Source of the DNA: Palleronia caenipelagi
GTDB taxonomy: Bacteria; Pseudomonadota; Alphaproteobacteria; Rhodobacterales; Rhodobacteraceae
Assembly: GCF_007004065.1 (NCBI RefSeq)
Contig: NZ_VFSV01000001.1
Location: forward strand, 124,001-188,000
Reading direction: 5' to 3'
Length of the DNA stretch: 64,000 bases
Below are positions 18,925 through 27,332 of this stretch, piece by piece; positions within the stretch are counted from its first letter, which is position 1, and the number at the start of each line of letters is the position of its first letter. Below the pieces are notes generated by a model. That model saw nothing but the letters and a program-made list of their open reading frames with translations. It ran no database searches and was not told the origin of the DNA. The translations under genes were made by a program, and so were the position numbers.

Positions 18925-19035
18925 CGTGCCAGTCCTGATAACTTTATTGCGGGAAAAGGTCCCTGAGGGAACCTTCGTGACCCGCCTAACATGGAGGCTC
19001 GGCCCCCGAACACCCACCGTTAGCGCCACCGCAGG

Positions 19036-19051
19036 GGTTTAACGTTATCAT
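19036..19051. promoter_or_regulatory. TAACGTTA palindrome in the pckA/chvI divergent region
   Basis: TAACGTTA at 19040-19047 within GGTTTAACGTTATCAT, with a CpG centre as in LacI/GalR-family operators. In Sinorhizobium meliloti pckA is controlled by the LacI-family regulator PckR, so this is a plausible site, but I cannot confirm the motif. The rest of the 292-bp gap shows only an imperfect inverted repeat near 18957-18976. Confidence 0.35.
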
Positions 19052-19216
19052 CGCCATTCGAACAGTGCGGCAGTTAAGCCAGCATCAAGGAAATTCGGGC
19101 AGGTTTGTGGCTGTCGAACGGCGGTGTTGTGCAATTTCGGTTGCCTCATCGCAGTCAGAGCGGGAATATGCGTGAAAACCGGGCATAAGACCCGCGAGCA
19201 GTACGAGGAGTCAGTC

Positions 19217-19918
19217 ATGTCGAGGATCGCACTCGTCGACGACGACCGGAATATCCTGACTTCGGTGTCGTTGACGCTAGAGGCAGAGGGATTCGAGGTC
19301 GAAACCTACAGCGACGGTCAACAAGCGCTTGAAGCGTTTGAGAAACGGATGCCCGATATGGCGGTGTTCGACATCAAGATGCCCCGTATGGACGGGATGG
19401 ATCTGCTGCAACGGGTGCGACAGCGCAGCCAGATGCCGGTGATCTTTCTGACCTCGAAGGATGACGAGATCGACGAGGTTCTCGGACTTCGGATGGGCGC
19501 TGATGACTACGTGCGCAAACCGTTTTCCCAGCGTCTGCTGGTCGAGCGGATCCGCACGATCATGCGTCGTCTGGAGGTGCTGTCGGGCGACGAGCCGACA
19601 GCAACCGAGACCAGCCAGATTATCACCCGCGGCCCCCTCACCATGGATCCGGCGCGTCATATCGTGACCTGGAACGGCCAGCCAGTGACGCTGACGGTGA
19701 CGGAGTTTCTGCTTCTGCACGCGCTGGCCCAGCGCCCTGGCTTCGTGAAGAGTCGCGACCAGCTGATGGATGTCGCATACGACGATCAGCTCTATGTGGA
19801 CGACCGCACAATCGACAGCCATATCAAGCGGCTACGGAAGAAGCTGCGCAGCGTCGATCCCGATTTCGCGGCCATCGAGACGCTCTATGGCATCGGCTAT
19901 CGCTTTAGCGAAGTCTGA
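19217..19918 (+). CDS. chvI: ChvI response regulator (OmpR type)
   Basis: A 233-residue response regulator. The receiver domain has the acidic pocket Asp8-Asp10 and the phosphorylatable Asp52 ([11 protein letters not shown]), Lys in TSKDDE, and a C-terminal winged-helix domain ending [10 protein letters not shown]. The ATG at 19217 follows GAGGAG. With chvG it forms the ChvG-ChvI (ExoS-ChvI) system that in other alphaproteobacteria controls acid response, envelope and host-associated traits. It leads a plus-strand operon that continues through the regulatory PTS genes. Confidence 0.95.
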   Translation: MSRIALVDDDRNILTSVSLTLEAEGFEVETYSDGQQALEAFEKRMPDMAVFDIKMPRMDGMDLLQRVRQRSQMPVIFLTSKDDEIDEVLGLRMGADDYVRKPFSQRLLVERIRTIMRRLEVLSGDEPTATETSQIITRGPLTMDPARHIVTWNGQPVTLTVTEFLLLHALAQRPGFVKSRDQLMDVAYDDQLYVDDRTIDSHIKRLRKKLRSVDPDFAAIETLYGIGYRFSEV

Positions 19919-19923
19919 CCCTC

Positions 19924-21519
19924 ATGTCTCTGCTCTCGGATCAGGACATGTCAGATGGCGGAAGGGCACTTGGGCCTGTCTCGGCTCGTGGGGAAGGGGC
20001 GCATGCGTTCGAGGGGCCAACTGCTACCCCGTTTCGCGGTTGGCCGCTCGCCCGCCGGATTGTGCTTCTTAACTTTGCAGCGCTCTTGATCTTTGCCGCC
20101 GGACTGACATTGTTCAATCCGTTCCGCGCCCCGCTTCTGACGGACCGGGAGCAGATCCTGACCCAGCGCGCGGAACTCATGGCCTCGGTGTTCGAGGCTG
20201 CTCGGTGGGAGGGGGACGCGGCCGCAGCGGGACGTCTTCTGGGGTCGCTCGACCTGACTGGACTCGTGGCAGTCTCTGTGCATTCAGCCAGCGGGCGCGT
20301 TCTGGTCCTGCGCTCCGGCCCTGAGGAGCAGCGGTCTGCCGGGTGGATATCCCGGGCATACGCCAAGCTCTCGGGCTCTGCGTTGACCACCAGCGTCCGG
20401 CCGGTGCCCGAGGTGTTGGCCGTAACGGCAATGCAAAACGGCGGAGTCGAATTACTGAGACCGCTCGAAAACAGCGGCACCCGGCTCGTAGGGATCGCTG
20501 TTCCGGTCTATGGACCTGACAAGATCGCGGGGGCTGTGGGTCTGGTCAGCGATACAGCAGAGCTGTCAGCGCTGCTGGGAGAGGAGCGGCGGCTGGTTCT
20601 GCTGATCGCAGCGCTCGCACTGGCGGCATCTGCGGCACTCAGCGTGCCGCTGGCCTCGGCCATCGCGGAACCACTGGCCGATCTTGCCGCCGCGGCCCAG
20701 ATCCGGGACGGGACAGGTCGCGATGATCGGATCAGCCTGCCCGATCTCTCGGATCGCTCCGATGAGATCGGCGAGTTGTCCGTCTCCCTGCGCGGGATGG
20801 TGTCGGCCTTGCACACAAGGATCGAAGCCAATGAACAATTCGCCGCTGACGTGGCTCATGAAATCAAGAATCCGTTGGCCAGTCTCCGATCCGCCGTTGG
20901 TGCCCTCCAGATCGTGGACAAGGAACCTCAGCGCACCCGTCTGATGGAGATCATCGACATGGATGTGCGGCGGCTCGATCGGCTGGTCAGCGATATCTCG
21001 AACGCCTCTCGTCTCGATGCCGAGCTGGTGAAAGAACAGGAAGAACCGTTCGATCTCTCGAACACGCTGACCCAGATCGCCGATCATATCGGGCTGGATG
21101 CGGCGAACCGTGAGATCACCTTTATCGCCGATTTGCCAAGCCATGACGTTCGGATGAACGGGCTCGAAAGCCGCCTCGCACAGGTCTTCGTCAATCTGCT
21201 GACGAACGCGCTCTCCTTTTGCAAAGAGGGCGATACGATCCGCATCTGGTGCCGCCAGCGCGATCACCGGGTGATCGTGGTGGTCGAGGATACCGGCCCC
21301 GGTATCCCCGATGCGGCGCTCGAAAAAATCTTTGAGAGGTTCTATTCTGAGCGGCCAGAGGATCAGTTCGGAGCCAATTCCGGTCTTGGGCTGGCGATCT
21401 CCAAACAGATTGTTGAGGCTCATGGTGGCGTGATTTGGGCGGAGAACATCCGGCCCAGTGGTGCCGGACCAGAGACGCCGTCTCTGGGCGCGCGTTTCGT
21501 GGTCGGCTTGCCTGTATGA
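19924..21519 (+). CDS. chvG: ChvG sensor histidine kinase
   Basis: A 531-residue membrane kinase. A first helix is near residues 45-62, a periplasmic domain of about 160 residues follows, then a second helix near 222-245, HAMP, and the kinase core with His312 in DVAHEIKNPLASL, the N-box NLLTNALSF, and G-boxes DTGPGIP and GLGLAI. It senses envelope or periplasmic state and phosphorylates ChvI. The start at 19924 is 5 nt after the chvI stop; an ATG at 19948 is possible. Confidence 0.95.
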   Translation: MSLLSDQDMSDGGRALGPVSARGEGAHAFEGPTATPFRGWPLARRIVLLNFAALLIFAAGLTLFNPFRAPLLTDREQILTQRAELMASVFEAARWEGDAAAAGRLLGSLDLTGLVAVSVHSASGRVLVLRSGPEEQRSAGWISRAYAKLSGSALTTSVRPVPEVLAVTAMQNGGVELLRPLENSGTRLVGIAVPVYGPDKIAGAVGLVSDTAELSALLGEERRLVLLIAALALAASAALSVPLASAIAEPLADLAAAAQIRDGTGRDDRISLPDLSDRSDEIGELSVSLRGMVSALHTRIEANEQFAADVAHEIKNPLASLRSAVGALQIVDKEPQRTRLMEIIDMDVRRLDRLVSDISNASRLDAELVKEQEEPFDLSNTLTQIADHIGLDAANREITFIADLPSHDVRMNGLESRLAQVFVNLLTNALSFCKEGDTIRIWCRQRDHRVIVVVEDTGPGIPDAALEKIFERFYSERPEDQFGANSGLGLAISKQIVEAHGGVIWAENIRPSGAGPETPSLGARFVVGLPV

Positions 21520-21950
21520 TGCCGGAGCCTCAGGCCACGCTTCATGCGAGCACAGTGGCTGTAGACGGGCAGGCTGTTCTCCTAACGGGGCCGTCAGGGT
21601 CGGGTAAATCCTCGCTGGCATTGGCACTCATGGCGCGCGGCGCCACGCTGATTGCGGATGACAGGGTGCATGTGGCGGCGCGCGGCGGGCGGCTGATCGT
21701 GTGGGCGCCGCAGAGCATTCTGGGCTTCATCGAAGCGCGCGGCGTTGGGCTGTTGCGCGCCGAGACCGCCCCGCCAAGCCCCGCCGTTCTGGTCGTCGAT
21801 CTGAGTCGCCCCGAGCCCGAGCGGCTGCCTCCGGATCGCCATAAGGTGATCTGCGGGTGCCGGCTGGATCTTGTATTCGGGGCCGGACACCCCAATTTGT
21901 CTGATGCAATCCTGCAATTGATGAAAGGCGGCCGCGCCGAAAATCCTTGA
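21516..21950 (+). CDS. hprK: HPr kinase/phosphorylase, short alphaproteobacterial form
   Basis: A 144-residue protein holding only the C-terminal kinase domain of HprK. The P-loop GPSGSGKSS is at residues 25-33, and the signature region is GFIEARGVGLLR. It phosphorylates HPr at Ser46 and can reverse the reaction. The N-terminal domain of the roughly 310-residue Firmicute enzyme is absent, as is usual in alphaproteobacteria. The ATG overlaps the chvG stop (ATGA); a second ATG at 21519 is equally possible. Confidence 0.93.
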   Translation: MMPEPQATLHASTVAVDGQAVLLTGPSGSGKSSLALALMARGATLIADDRVHVAARGGRLIVWAPQSILGFIEARGVGLLRAETAPPSPAVLVVDLSRPEPERLPPDRHKVICGCRLDLVFGAGHPNLSDAILQLMKGGRAENP

Positions 21951-22852
21951 GCCAGACCCTCCCTCCGTCCCGTTTGATCCTCGTCACCGGCCCCTCAGGC
22001 GCCGGGCGTACGACATCGATGCGGATCCTTGAGGATATGGGGTTCGAGGTCATCGACAACCTGCCGTTTTCGCTTTTCGATGCGTTACTGGAGCAGGGAA
22101 CCGCCGGCCGCTCCATGGCGCTGAGCGTAGATGTCCGTAACCGGGATTTCTCCGGACCTGAACTGGTGCGGCTACTGGATCAGGTCTGCGAGGATTCACG
22201 GATTGAGGCGGAAGTCCTGTTCCTCGATGCCACGCTCGATGTGCTGATCAACCGCTATTCCGAGAGCCGTCGTCGCCATCCTCTGTCACCAGAGGGCGGT
22301 CCGCGCTCTGGCCTGACCCGCGAACTGGAGATGTTGGCGCCTGCCCGTGCCAGGGCCACTGCGCGGATCGACACCTCCCATCTCAGTCCTCACGAGCTGC
22401 GCAGCGAATTGCACAGGGTATTCGGGACGGGTCACGATCCAGGGATCGCGATCACGGTCACCAGCTTCTCCTACAAGCAGGCCATGCCGCTTGGGGTTGA
22501 TCTGGCATTTGACATGCGGTTTCTGCGCAATCCCCATTGGGAAGCGGAGCTGAGGTCGCTGACGGGTCTCGACCCGGCCGTACAGGATTATGTCAAAGCG
22601 GATCCGCGATTCGCTGATCAGGTATGCAAGATTTACGAGTTGGTTGAGGCGCTCCTGCCAGAATACAATCTAGAGGGGAAAACGCATCTAAATATCGCCT
22701 TTGGTTGTACCGGCGGGCAACACCGCTCGGTTACCGTCACGGAATGGATGCGAGATCGCCTTGAAAAAGCCGGTTGGCGGGTGTCCACTCGACACAGCGT
22801 ACTTGAGAGGCGCACGCAGGTCGCGTGGCCGGGCAGGGGGGCGCAGCCGTGA
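21947..22852 (+). CDS. rapZ: RapZ/YvcJ-type P-loop protein
   Basis: A 301-residue protein with P-loop GPSGAGRTT at residues 15-23, the IDNLPFSLFD segment and the C-terminal domain with FGCTGGQHRSVTVTEW that binds ligand in RapZ. In E. coli RapZ guides RNase E to the sRNA GlmZ; in alphaproteobacteria the role is less clear but the gene is often with the PTS genes. Translation starts at TTG 21947, which overlaps the hprK stop (TTGA). Confidence 0.93.
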   Translation: MSQTLPPSRLILVTGPSGAGRTTSMRILEDMGFEVIDNLPFSLFDALLEQGTAGRSMALSVDVRNRDFSGPELVRLLDQVCEDSRIEAEVLFLDATLDVLINRYSESRRRHPLSPEGGPRSGLTRELEMLAPARARATARIDTSHLSPHELRSELHRVFGTGHDPGIAITVTSFSYKQAMPLGVDLAFDMRFLRNPHWEAELRSLTGLDPAVQDYVKADPRFADQVCKIYELVEALLPEYNLEGKTHLNIAFGCTGGQHRSVTVTEWMRDRLEKAGWRVSTRHSVLERRTQVAWPGRGAQP

Positions 22853-23268
22853 TCGGCATTGTCATAGTGGCACATGGGGGTTTGGCTGGCGAATTTCTCG
22901 CCTCCGTAGAGCACGTGGTCGGCACGCAACCCTCCATTACCGCGATCTCCATTGCCCCGGAATGTGATCGTTCCGCAAAGCAAAGAGAGATCTGCGCTGC
23001 CGCCGATCTGGTAGACACGGGCAGCGGCGTTGTGATTGCCACCGACATGTTCGGCGGTTCCCCCTCCAACCTGAGCCTCGCGGCGACCTGCAAATGTGAC
23101 CGCAGAATAATTTACGGGGTCAATCTTCCCCTCTTGATCAAACTGGCCAAATCCCGTCATCTTCCAATCGCGGACGCGGTTGCGGTGTCGCTGGTGGCAG
23201 GCCGGAAATATCTGGATGCCGTCTACACGCCCCAGCCCGACCTGCGAATGGTTGCTGGACAGGAATAA
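22849..23268 (+). CDS. manX: PTS EIIA component, mannose type (regulatory)
   Basis: A 139-residue EIIA-Man domain beginning at GTG 22849, which overlaps the rapZ stop (GTGA). The phosphorylated histidine is His9 in IVIVAHGGLAGEFL. No EIIB, EIIC or EIID is nearby, so it is likely a regulatory acceptor of the phosphoryl group from HPr rather than a sugar transporter part. This is the known pattern in alphaproteobacteria, where the EIIA connects carbon state with ChvGI or other regulators. Confidence 0.92.
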   Translation: MIGIVIVAHGGLAGEFLASVEHVVGTQPSITAISIAPECDRSAKQREICAAADLVDTGSGVVIATDMFGGSPSNLSLAATCKCDRRIIYGVNLPLLIKLAKSRHLPIADAVAVSLVAGRKYLDAVYTPQPDLRMVAGQE

Positions 23269-23269
23269 T

Positions 23270-23539
23270 ATGTGCATTCGCCAACTTGAGATTGTGAATG
23301 AAAAAGGGCTTCATGCCCGCGCCTCGGCCAAGTTGGTTGAGGTGGTCGAGAATTTCGACGCGGAAGCCGAAGTGCGCCATGACGGACAAAGCGCTTCAGG
23401 AGACAGTATTATGGGTCTTCTCATGCTGGCCGCGCATCGGGGCACGACGATCGAGGTGGAAACCTCCGGCCCGCAGAAGGATCAGCTCGCCGATGCGCTG
23501 GCCGAACTGGTGGCGAACCGTTTCGGCGAGCATATGTGA
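23270..23539 (+). CDS. ptsH: HPr phosphocarrier protein
   Basis: An 89-residue HPr with both phosphorylation sites intact: His15 in KGLHARASAKL and Ser46 in SGDSIMGLLML. Ser46 is the target of the HprK encoded three genes upstream. The ATG at 23270 is 1 nt after the manX stop. It closes the chvI-chvG-hprK-rapZ-manX-ptsH run, whose genes all touch or overlap. Confidence 0.96.
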   Translation: MCIRQLEIVNEKGLHARASAKLVEVVENFDAEAEVRHDGQSASGDSIMGLLMLAAHRGTTIEVETSGPQKDQLADALAELVANRFGEHM

Positions 23540-23540
23540 C

Positions 23541-23568
23541 GCAGGCCCGCGAGGGCCTGCTCACTCTT
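23541..23568. terminator. Terminator between ptsH and the D-2-hydroxyacid dehydrogenase
   Basis: GCAGGCCC-GCGA-GGGCCTGC at 23541-23560, then TCACTCTT. It fills the gap between convergent genes. Confidence 0.75.
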
Positions 23569-24512
23569 CACACCAGACGGTTCGGGATTTCGCGCCCTGC
23601 GAAATGGGCGTCCAGAGCGTCGGCGACCATCATCCCCATGGCGACCCGCGTCTCGACGACGGCGGAGCCCATATGCGGCGCCAGTACGACGTTTTCCAGC
23701 ACCCGCAACTCTTCGGGGACATGGGGCTCCTGCGCAAACACGTCGAGCCCGGCAGAGCCCAGCTTGCCCTCCTGCAAGGCCGCGATGAGGGCAGGCTCGT
23801 CCACCACCGTCCCGCGCGCGGTGTTGATCAACATCCCCTCGGGACCCAGAAGAGCGAGTTCCTCGGCTCCGATCAGCCCGTCCGTCCCGGCACCTCCCGG
23901 AACGTGGAGCGAGACGACATCCGCGCGCTCCATTACCTCGGCGACGGTTCCAAGGCGCTCGCCCCCCGGTTTCTCCGAGCGGTTATAATAGACAATCTTC
24001 ATGCTAAAGGCCGTCTGCGCAATCCTTGCCACCTCCTGGCCGATCCGCCCCATGCCGATGATCCCCAGCGTCTTTCCCCTCAGACCCCTGCCCAGCAGGT
24101 GGGTTGGGGTCCAGCTCTCCCATGCGCCGCGCCGGAGCTGGCGTTCCCCCTCGGAACTTCGGCGAGCCGCCGACAGCATCAGGGTGATCGCCATGTCCGC
24201 CGTGGCTTCAGTCAGCACATCGGGGGTGTTGCTGACCGCGACTCCGGCGGCCTTCGCGGCGTCGAGATCGATATGGTTCACGCCCACACCGAAATTACCA
24301 ATGATCCTCGCTCGCTGGTTCTTATGGATCACATCGGCCCCGACGGTATCGGTGACCGTCACGCAGACGGCGTCGTAGCTGTCCATGGCGGCGCGCAGCT
24401 CTGCCGCCGAGAGCGCCACATCCGCGTCATTCAGCGTCACATCATAGTCCCGCGACAGACGCTCTTCGCAGGGCGCCGGCCACTTCCGTGAGAGCAAGAC
24501 CTTCGGTTTCAT
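23568..24512 (-). CDS. D-2-hydroxyacid dehydrogenase (glyoxylate/hydroxypyruvate reductase type)
   Basis: A 314-residue NAD(P)-dependent dehydrogenase. The Rossmann motif is [13 protein letters not shown], and the catalytic Arg (INTARG), Glu and His (LAPHMGSA) are in their usual places. The closest group by eye is glyoxylate/hydroxypyruvate or D-glycerate dehydrogenase, but exact substrate needs a tree. The start at 24512 gives [12 protein letters not shown]. It is divergent from fhs, so a part in C1/glyoxylate metabolism is plausible. Confidence 0.9.
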   Translation of the reverse strand: MKPKVLLSRKWPAPCEERLSRDYDVTLNDADVALSAAELRAAMDSYDAVCVTVTDTVGADVIHKNQRARIIGNFGVGVNHIDLDAAKAAGVAVSNTPDVLTEATADMAITLMLSAARRSSEGERQLRRGAWESWTPTHLLGRGLRGKTLGIIGMGRIGQEVARIAQTAFSMKIVYYNRSEKPGGERLGTVAEVMERADVVSLHVPGGAGTDGLIGAEELALLGPEGMLINTARGTVVDEPALIAALQEGKLGSAGLDVFAQEPHVPEELRVLENVVLAPHMGSAVVETRVAMGMMVADALDAHFAGREIPNRLV

Positions 24513-24620
24513 GGCATCTTCCTTTTCGGGTTTCGGTTCGGGCCGACAGATTGTCGCAATTGGTCCTTTGCACACCTTCGCCCCGTGTCAAACGAGGCGC
24601 AAGTTCAAGGGAGCAAAAAC

Positions 24621-26297
24621 ATGACTCAGCCCAGTGATATCGAGATCGCCCGCGCCGCGAAAAAACTTCCCATTCAGGAGATTGGCGCCAAGCTGGGTCT
24701 TGCACCCAAAGACCTGATCCCCTTTGGTCACGATAAGGCCAAGATCGAACCCGAGGCGCTGGCCCGGCTGGACGACCGCCCGGATGGCAAGCTGATCCTT
24801 GTCACCGCCATCAACCCGACCCCGGCGGGCGAGGGCAAGACGACGACCACCGTGGGCCTGGGCGACGGTCTGAACCGGATCGGCAAGAAGGCGATGATCT
24901 GCATCCGCGAAGCCTCCCTCGGTCCGAATTTCGGCATGAAAGGCGGCGCGGCCGGCGGCGGTCACGCGCAAATCGTGCCCATGGAGGACATGAACCTCCA
25001 CTTTACCGGTGATTTCCACGCCATCACCTCTGCCCACAATCTGCTGTCGGCGATGATCGACAACCACATTTACTGGGGCAATGAGCTGGAGATCGACATG
25101 CGGCGCGTCGTCTGGCGCCGTGTGCTCGACATGAATGACAGGGCCCTGCGCCAGATCACAGCGTCGCTTGGCGGCGTGTCCAACGGCTTTCCGCGTGAGG
25201 CGGGTTTCGACATCACCGTGGCCTCCGAGGTCATGGCGATCCTCTGTCTGGCGAAGGATCTGGCCGATCTGGAATCCCGTCTGGGCGACATGATCGTGGC
25301 CTATCGTCGCGACCGCTCGCCCGTTTATGCCCGCGATATCGGTGCCCACGGCGCCATGGCGGTGCTCCTGAAGGACGCGATCAAGCCGAACCTCGTGCAG
25401 ACGCTGGAAAACAACCCCGCCTTCGTCCATGGCGGCCCGTTTGCCAACATCGCCCATGGTTGCAACTCCGTCGTCGCGACCCGCGCCGCTCTGAAGCTCG
25501 CAGACTATGTGGTGACGGAGGCCGGGTTCGGGGCCGATCTGGGCGCCGAAAAGTTCTTTGACATCAAGTGCCGCAAAGCCGGTCTGACCCCTGCCGCATC
25601 CGTGCTCGTAGCCACCATTCGCGCGCTGAAGATGAACGGTGGCGTCGCCAAGGAAGATCTCGGTGCCGAGAATGTCGAGGCCGTGCGAAAGGGCTGCGCC
25701 AACCTCGCGCGTCACATCGAGAACGTCAAAAGCTTTGGCGTGCCGGTTGTGGTGGCGATCAACCACTTCTCGGGCGACAGCGACGCCGAGATCGCCGAGG
25801 TTCAGAACTACGTGAAAACCCAAGGAACCGAAGCGATCATCTGCCGCCACTGGGCCGAGGGCGGTGCCGGGACCGAAGAACTGGCCCGCCGCGTGGCCGA
25901 GATCGCCGACAGCGACATGTCTCACTTCGCGCCGCTCTACCCAGATGAAAAGCCGCTGTTCAAAAAGATCGAAGAGATCGCCAAGCGCATCTACCGCGCC
26001 GATGAGGTGATCGCGGATAAGAAAATCCGCGACCAGCTCCGTGAGTGGGAAAATCAGGGCTACGGCAACCTGCCGGTTTGCATGGCGAAGACCCAGTACA
26101 GCTTCTCCACCGATCCGGCCCTGCGCGGCGCGCCCACGGGCCACACCATCCCGGTCCGCGAAGTGCGGCTGTCGGCGGGGGCGGGCTTTGTGGTGGTGAT
26201 CTGCGGTGAGATCATGACAATGCCCGGCCTGCCGCGGCACCCGGCGGCAGAGAAGATCTGTCTCAACGACGCGGGCGAGATCGAAGGTCTGTTCTGA
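24621..26297 (+). CDS. fhs: Formate-tetrahydrofolate ligase
   Basis: A 558-residue enzyme that uses ATP to make 10-formyl-tetrahydrofolate from formate. The P-loop-like [18 protein letters not shown] starts near residue 68, and RE(A)[16 protein letters not shown] follows. The start at 24621 follows AAGGGAGC. It leads a plus-strand group with folD and the formate dehydrogenase genes, so formate can either enter the folate pool or be oxidised. Confidence 0.97.
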   Translation: MTQPSDIEIARAAKKLPIQEIGAKLGLAPKDLIPFGHDKAKIEPEALARLDDRPDGKLILVTAINPTPAGEGKTTTTVGLGDGLNRIGKKAMICIREASLGPNFGMKGGAAGGGHAQIVPMEDMNLHFTGDFHAITSAHNLLSAMIDNHIYWGNELEIDMRRVVWRRVLDMNDRALRQITASLGGVSNGFPREAGFDITVASEVMAILCLAKDLADLESRLGDMIVAYRRDRSPVYARDIGAHGAMAVLLKDAIKPNLVQTLENNPAFVHGGPFANIAHGCNSVVATRAALKLADYVVTEAGFGADLGAEKFFDIKCRKAGLTPAASVLVATIRALKMNGGVAKEDLGAENVEAVRKGCANLARHIENVKSFGVPVVVAINHFSGDSDAEIAEVQNYVKTQGTEAIICRHWAEGGAGTEELARRVAEIADSDMSHFAPLYPDEKPLFKKIEEIAKRIYRADEVIADKKIRDQLREWENQGYGNLPVCMAKTQYSFSTDPALRGAPTGHTIPVREVRLSAGAGFVVVICGEIMTMPGLPRHPAAEKICLNDAGEIEGLF

Positions 26298-26319
26298 CCA
26301 CCGGGTCTTGACCTCCCGG

Positions 26320-26360
26320 ACCGGACCGGCTTTGCGGTTGCGCAACCGGTGCGGTCCGGT
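26320..26360 (+). repeat. Nested palindromic hairpin between fhs and folD
   Basis: ACCGGACCG (26320-26328) pairs with CGGTCCGGT (26352-26360), and inside is a perfect 14-bp palindrome CGGTTGCGCAACCG (26335-26348). No T-run follows. It could be an mRNA processing or stability element, a transcription attenuator or a protein site. Confidence 0.55.
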
Positions 26361-26413
26361 ATCAAGTGCAATACAAGCGCGCAATTCGCGCTAAAGATGA
26401 TTCAGGAGCGAAC

Positions 26414-27304
26414 ATGACGGCGAAGCTGATCGACGGAAAGGCTTTTGCGGCAACCATTCGCGGGCGGGTCGCAGACCACGTCGCCCGGCTGAAAGAAGAG
26501 CACGACCTGACCCCCGGTCTCGCCGTTGTGCTCGTCGGCGAAGACCCTGCGAGTCAGGTTTACGTCCGCTCCAAGGGCAAGCAGACCAAGGAAGCGGGCA
26601 TGGCGAGCTTTGAGCACAAGCTCCCTGTAGATGCCGATCAGGAGACGCTTCTGAAGCTCATCAATGACCTGAACAATGATCCAGAAGTCCATGGTATTCT
26701 TGTGCAACTCCCGTTGCCGTCACACATGGACTCGAGCCTCGTGATCAATGCGATCGCGCCGGAAAAGGATGTGGACGGGTTCCATGTCATCAACGCCGGG
26801 CGGCTGGCCACCGGGCAGGATGCCATGGTGCCCTGCACGCCGCTGGGCTGTCTGATGATGCTGCGGGATCACCATGGCGATCTGTCAGGGATGAACGCGG
26901 TGGTGCTGGGGCGCTCAAACATCGTGGGCAAGCCTATGGCCCAGCTGCTCCTCGGCGAAAGTTGCACCGTCACCATCGCCCATTCCCGCACCCGCGATCT
27001 GGCGGATGTGGTGCGACAGGCCGATGTCGTCGTTGCTGCCGTGGGCCGTCCGGAGATGGTGCCCGGCGACTGGATCAAGCCCGGCGCGACTGTCATCGAC
27101 GTGGGCATCAACCGTATTCAGGACGGCGAGAAAACGCGCCTCGTGGGGGATGTGGAATTCGACAGCTGCGCCGAGGTGGCCGGGGCGATCACGCCGGTGC
27201 CCGGTGGCGTCGGTCCGATGACCATCGCTTGCCTGCTGGCCAATACCGTCACGGCTGCGTGTCGCGCAAATGGCCTTGCCGCGCCGGAGGGCCTGACTAA
27301 GTGA
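26414..27304 (+). CDS. folD: FolD: methylene-THF dehydrogenase/methenyl-THF cyclohydrolase
   Basis: A 296-residue bifunctional enzyme interconverting methylene- and 10-formyl-tetrahydrofolate with NADP. Signatures are [44 protein letters not shown] and the C-terminal [10 protein letters not shown]. The start at 26414 follows CAGGAGCG. Position between fhs and the formate dehydrogenase genes groups the formate-folate reactions together. Confidence 0.97.
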   Translation: MTAKLIDGKAFAATIRGRVADHVARLKEEHDLTPGLAVVLVGEDPASQVYVRSKGKQTKEAGMASFEHKLPVDADQETLLKLINDLNNDPEVHGILVQLPLPSHMDSSLVINAIAPEKDVDGFHVINAGRLATGQDAMVPCTPLGCLMMLRDHHGDLSGMNAVVLGRSNIVGKPMAQLLLGESCTVTIAHSRTRDLADVVRQADVVVAAVGRPEMVPGDWIKPGATVIDVGINRIQDGEKTRLVGDVEFDSCAEVAGAITPVPGGVGPMTIACLLANTVTAACRANGLAAPEGLTK

Positions 27305-27332
27305 TTGCAGAGATTTCATAAGAGAGACGTTG

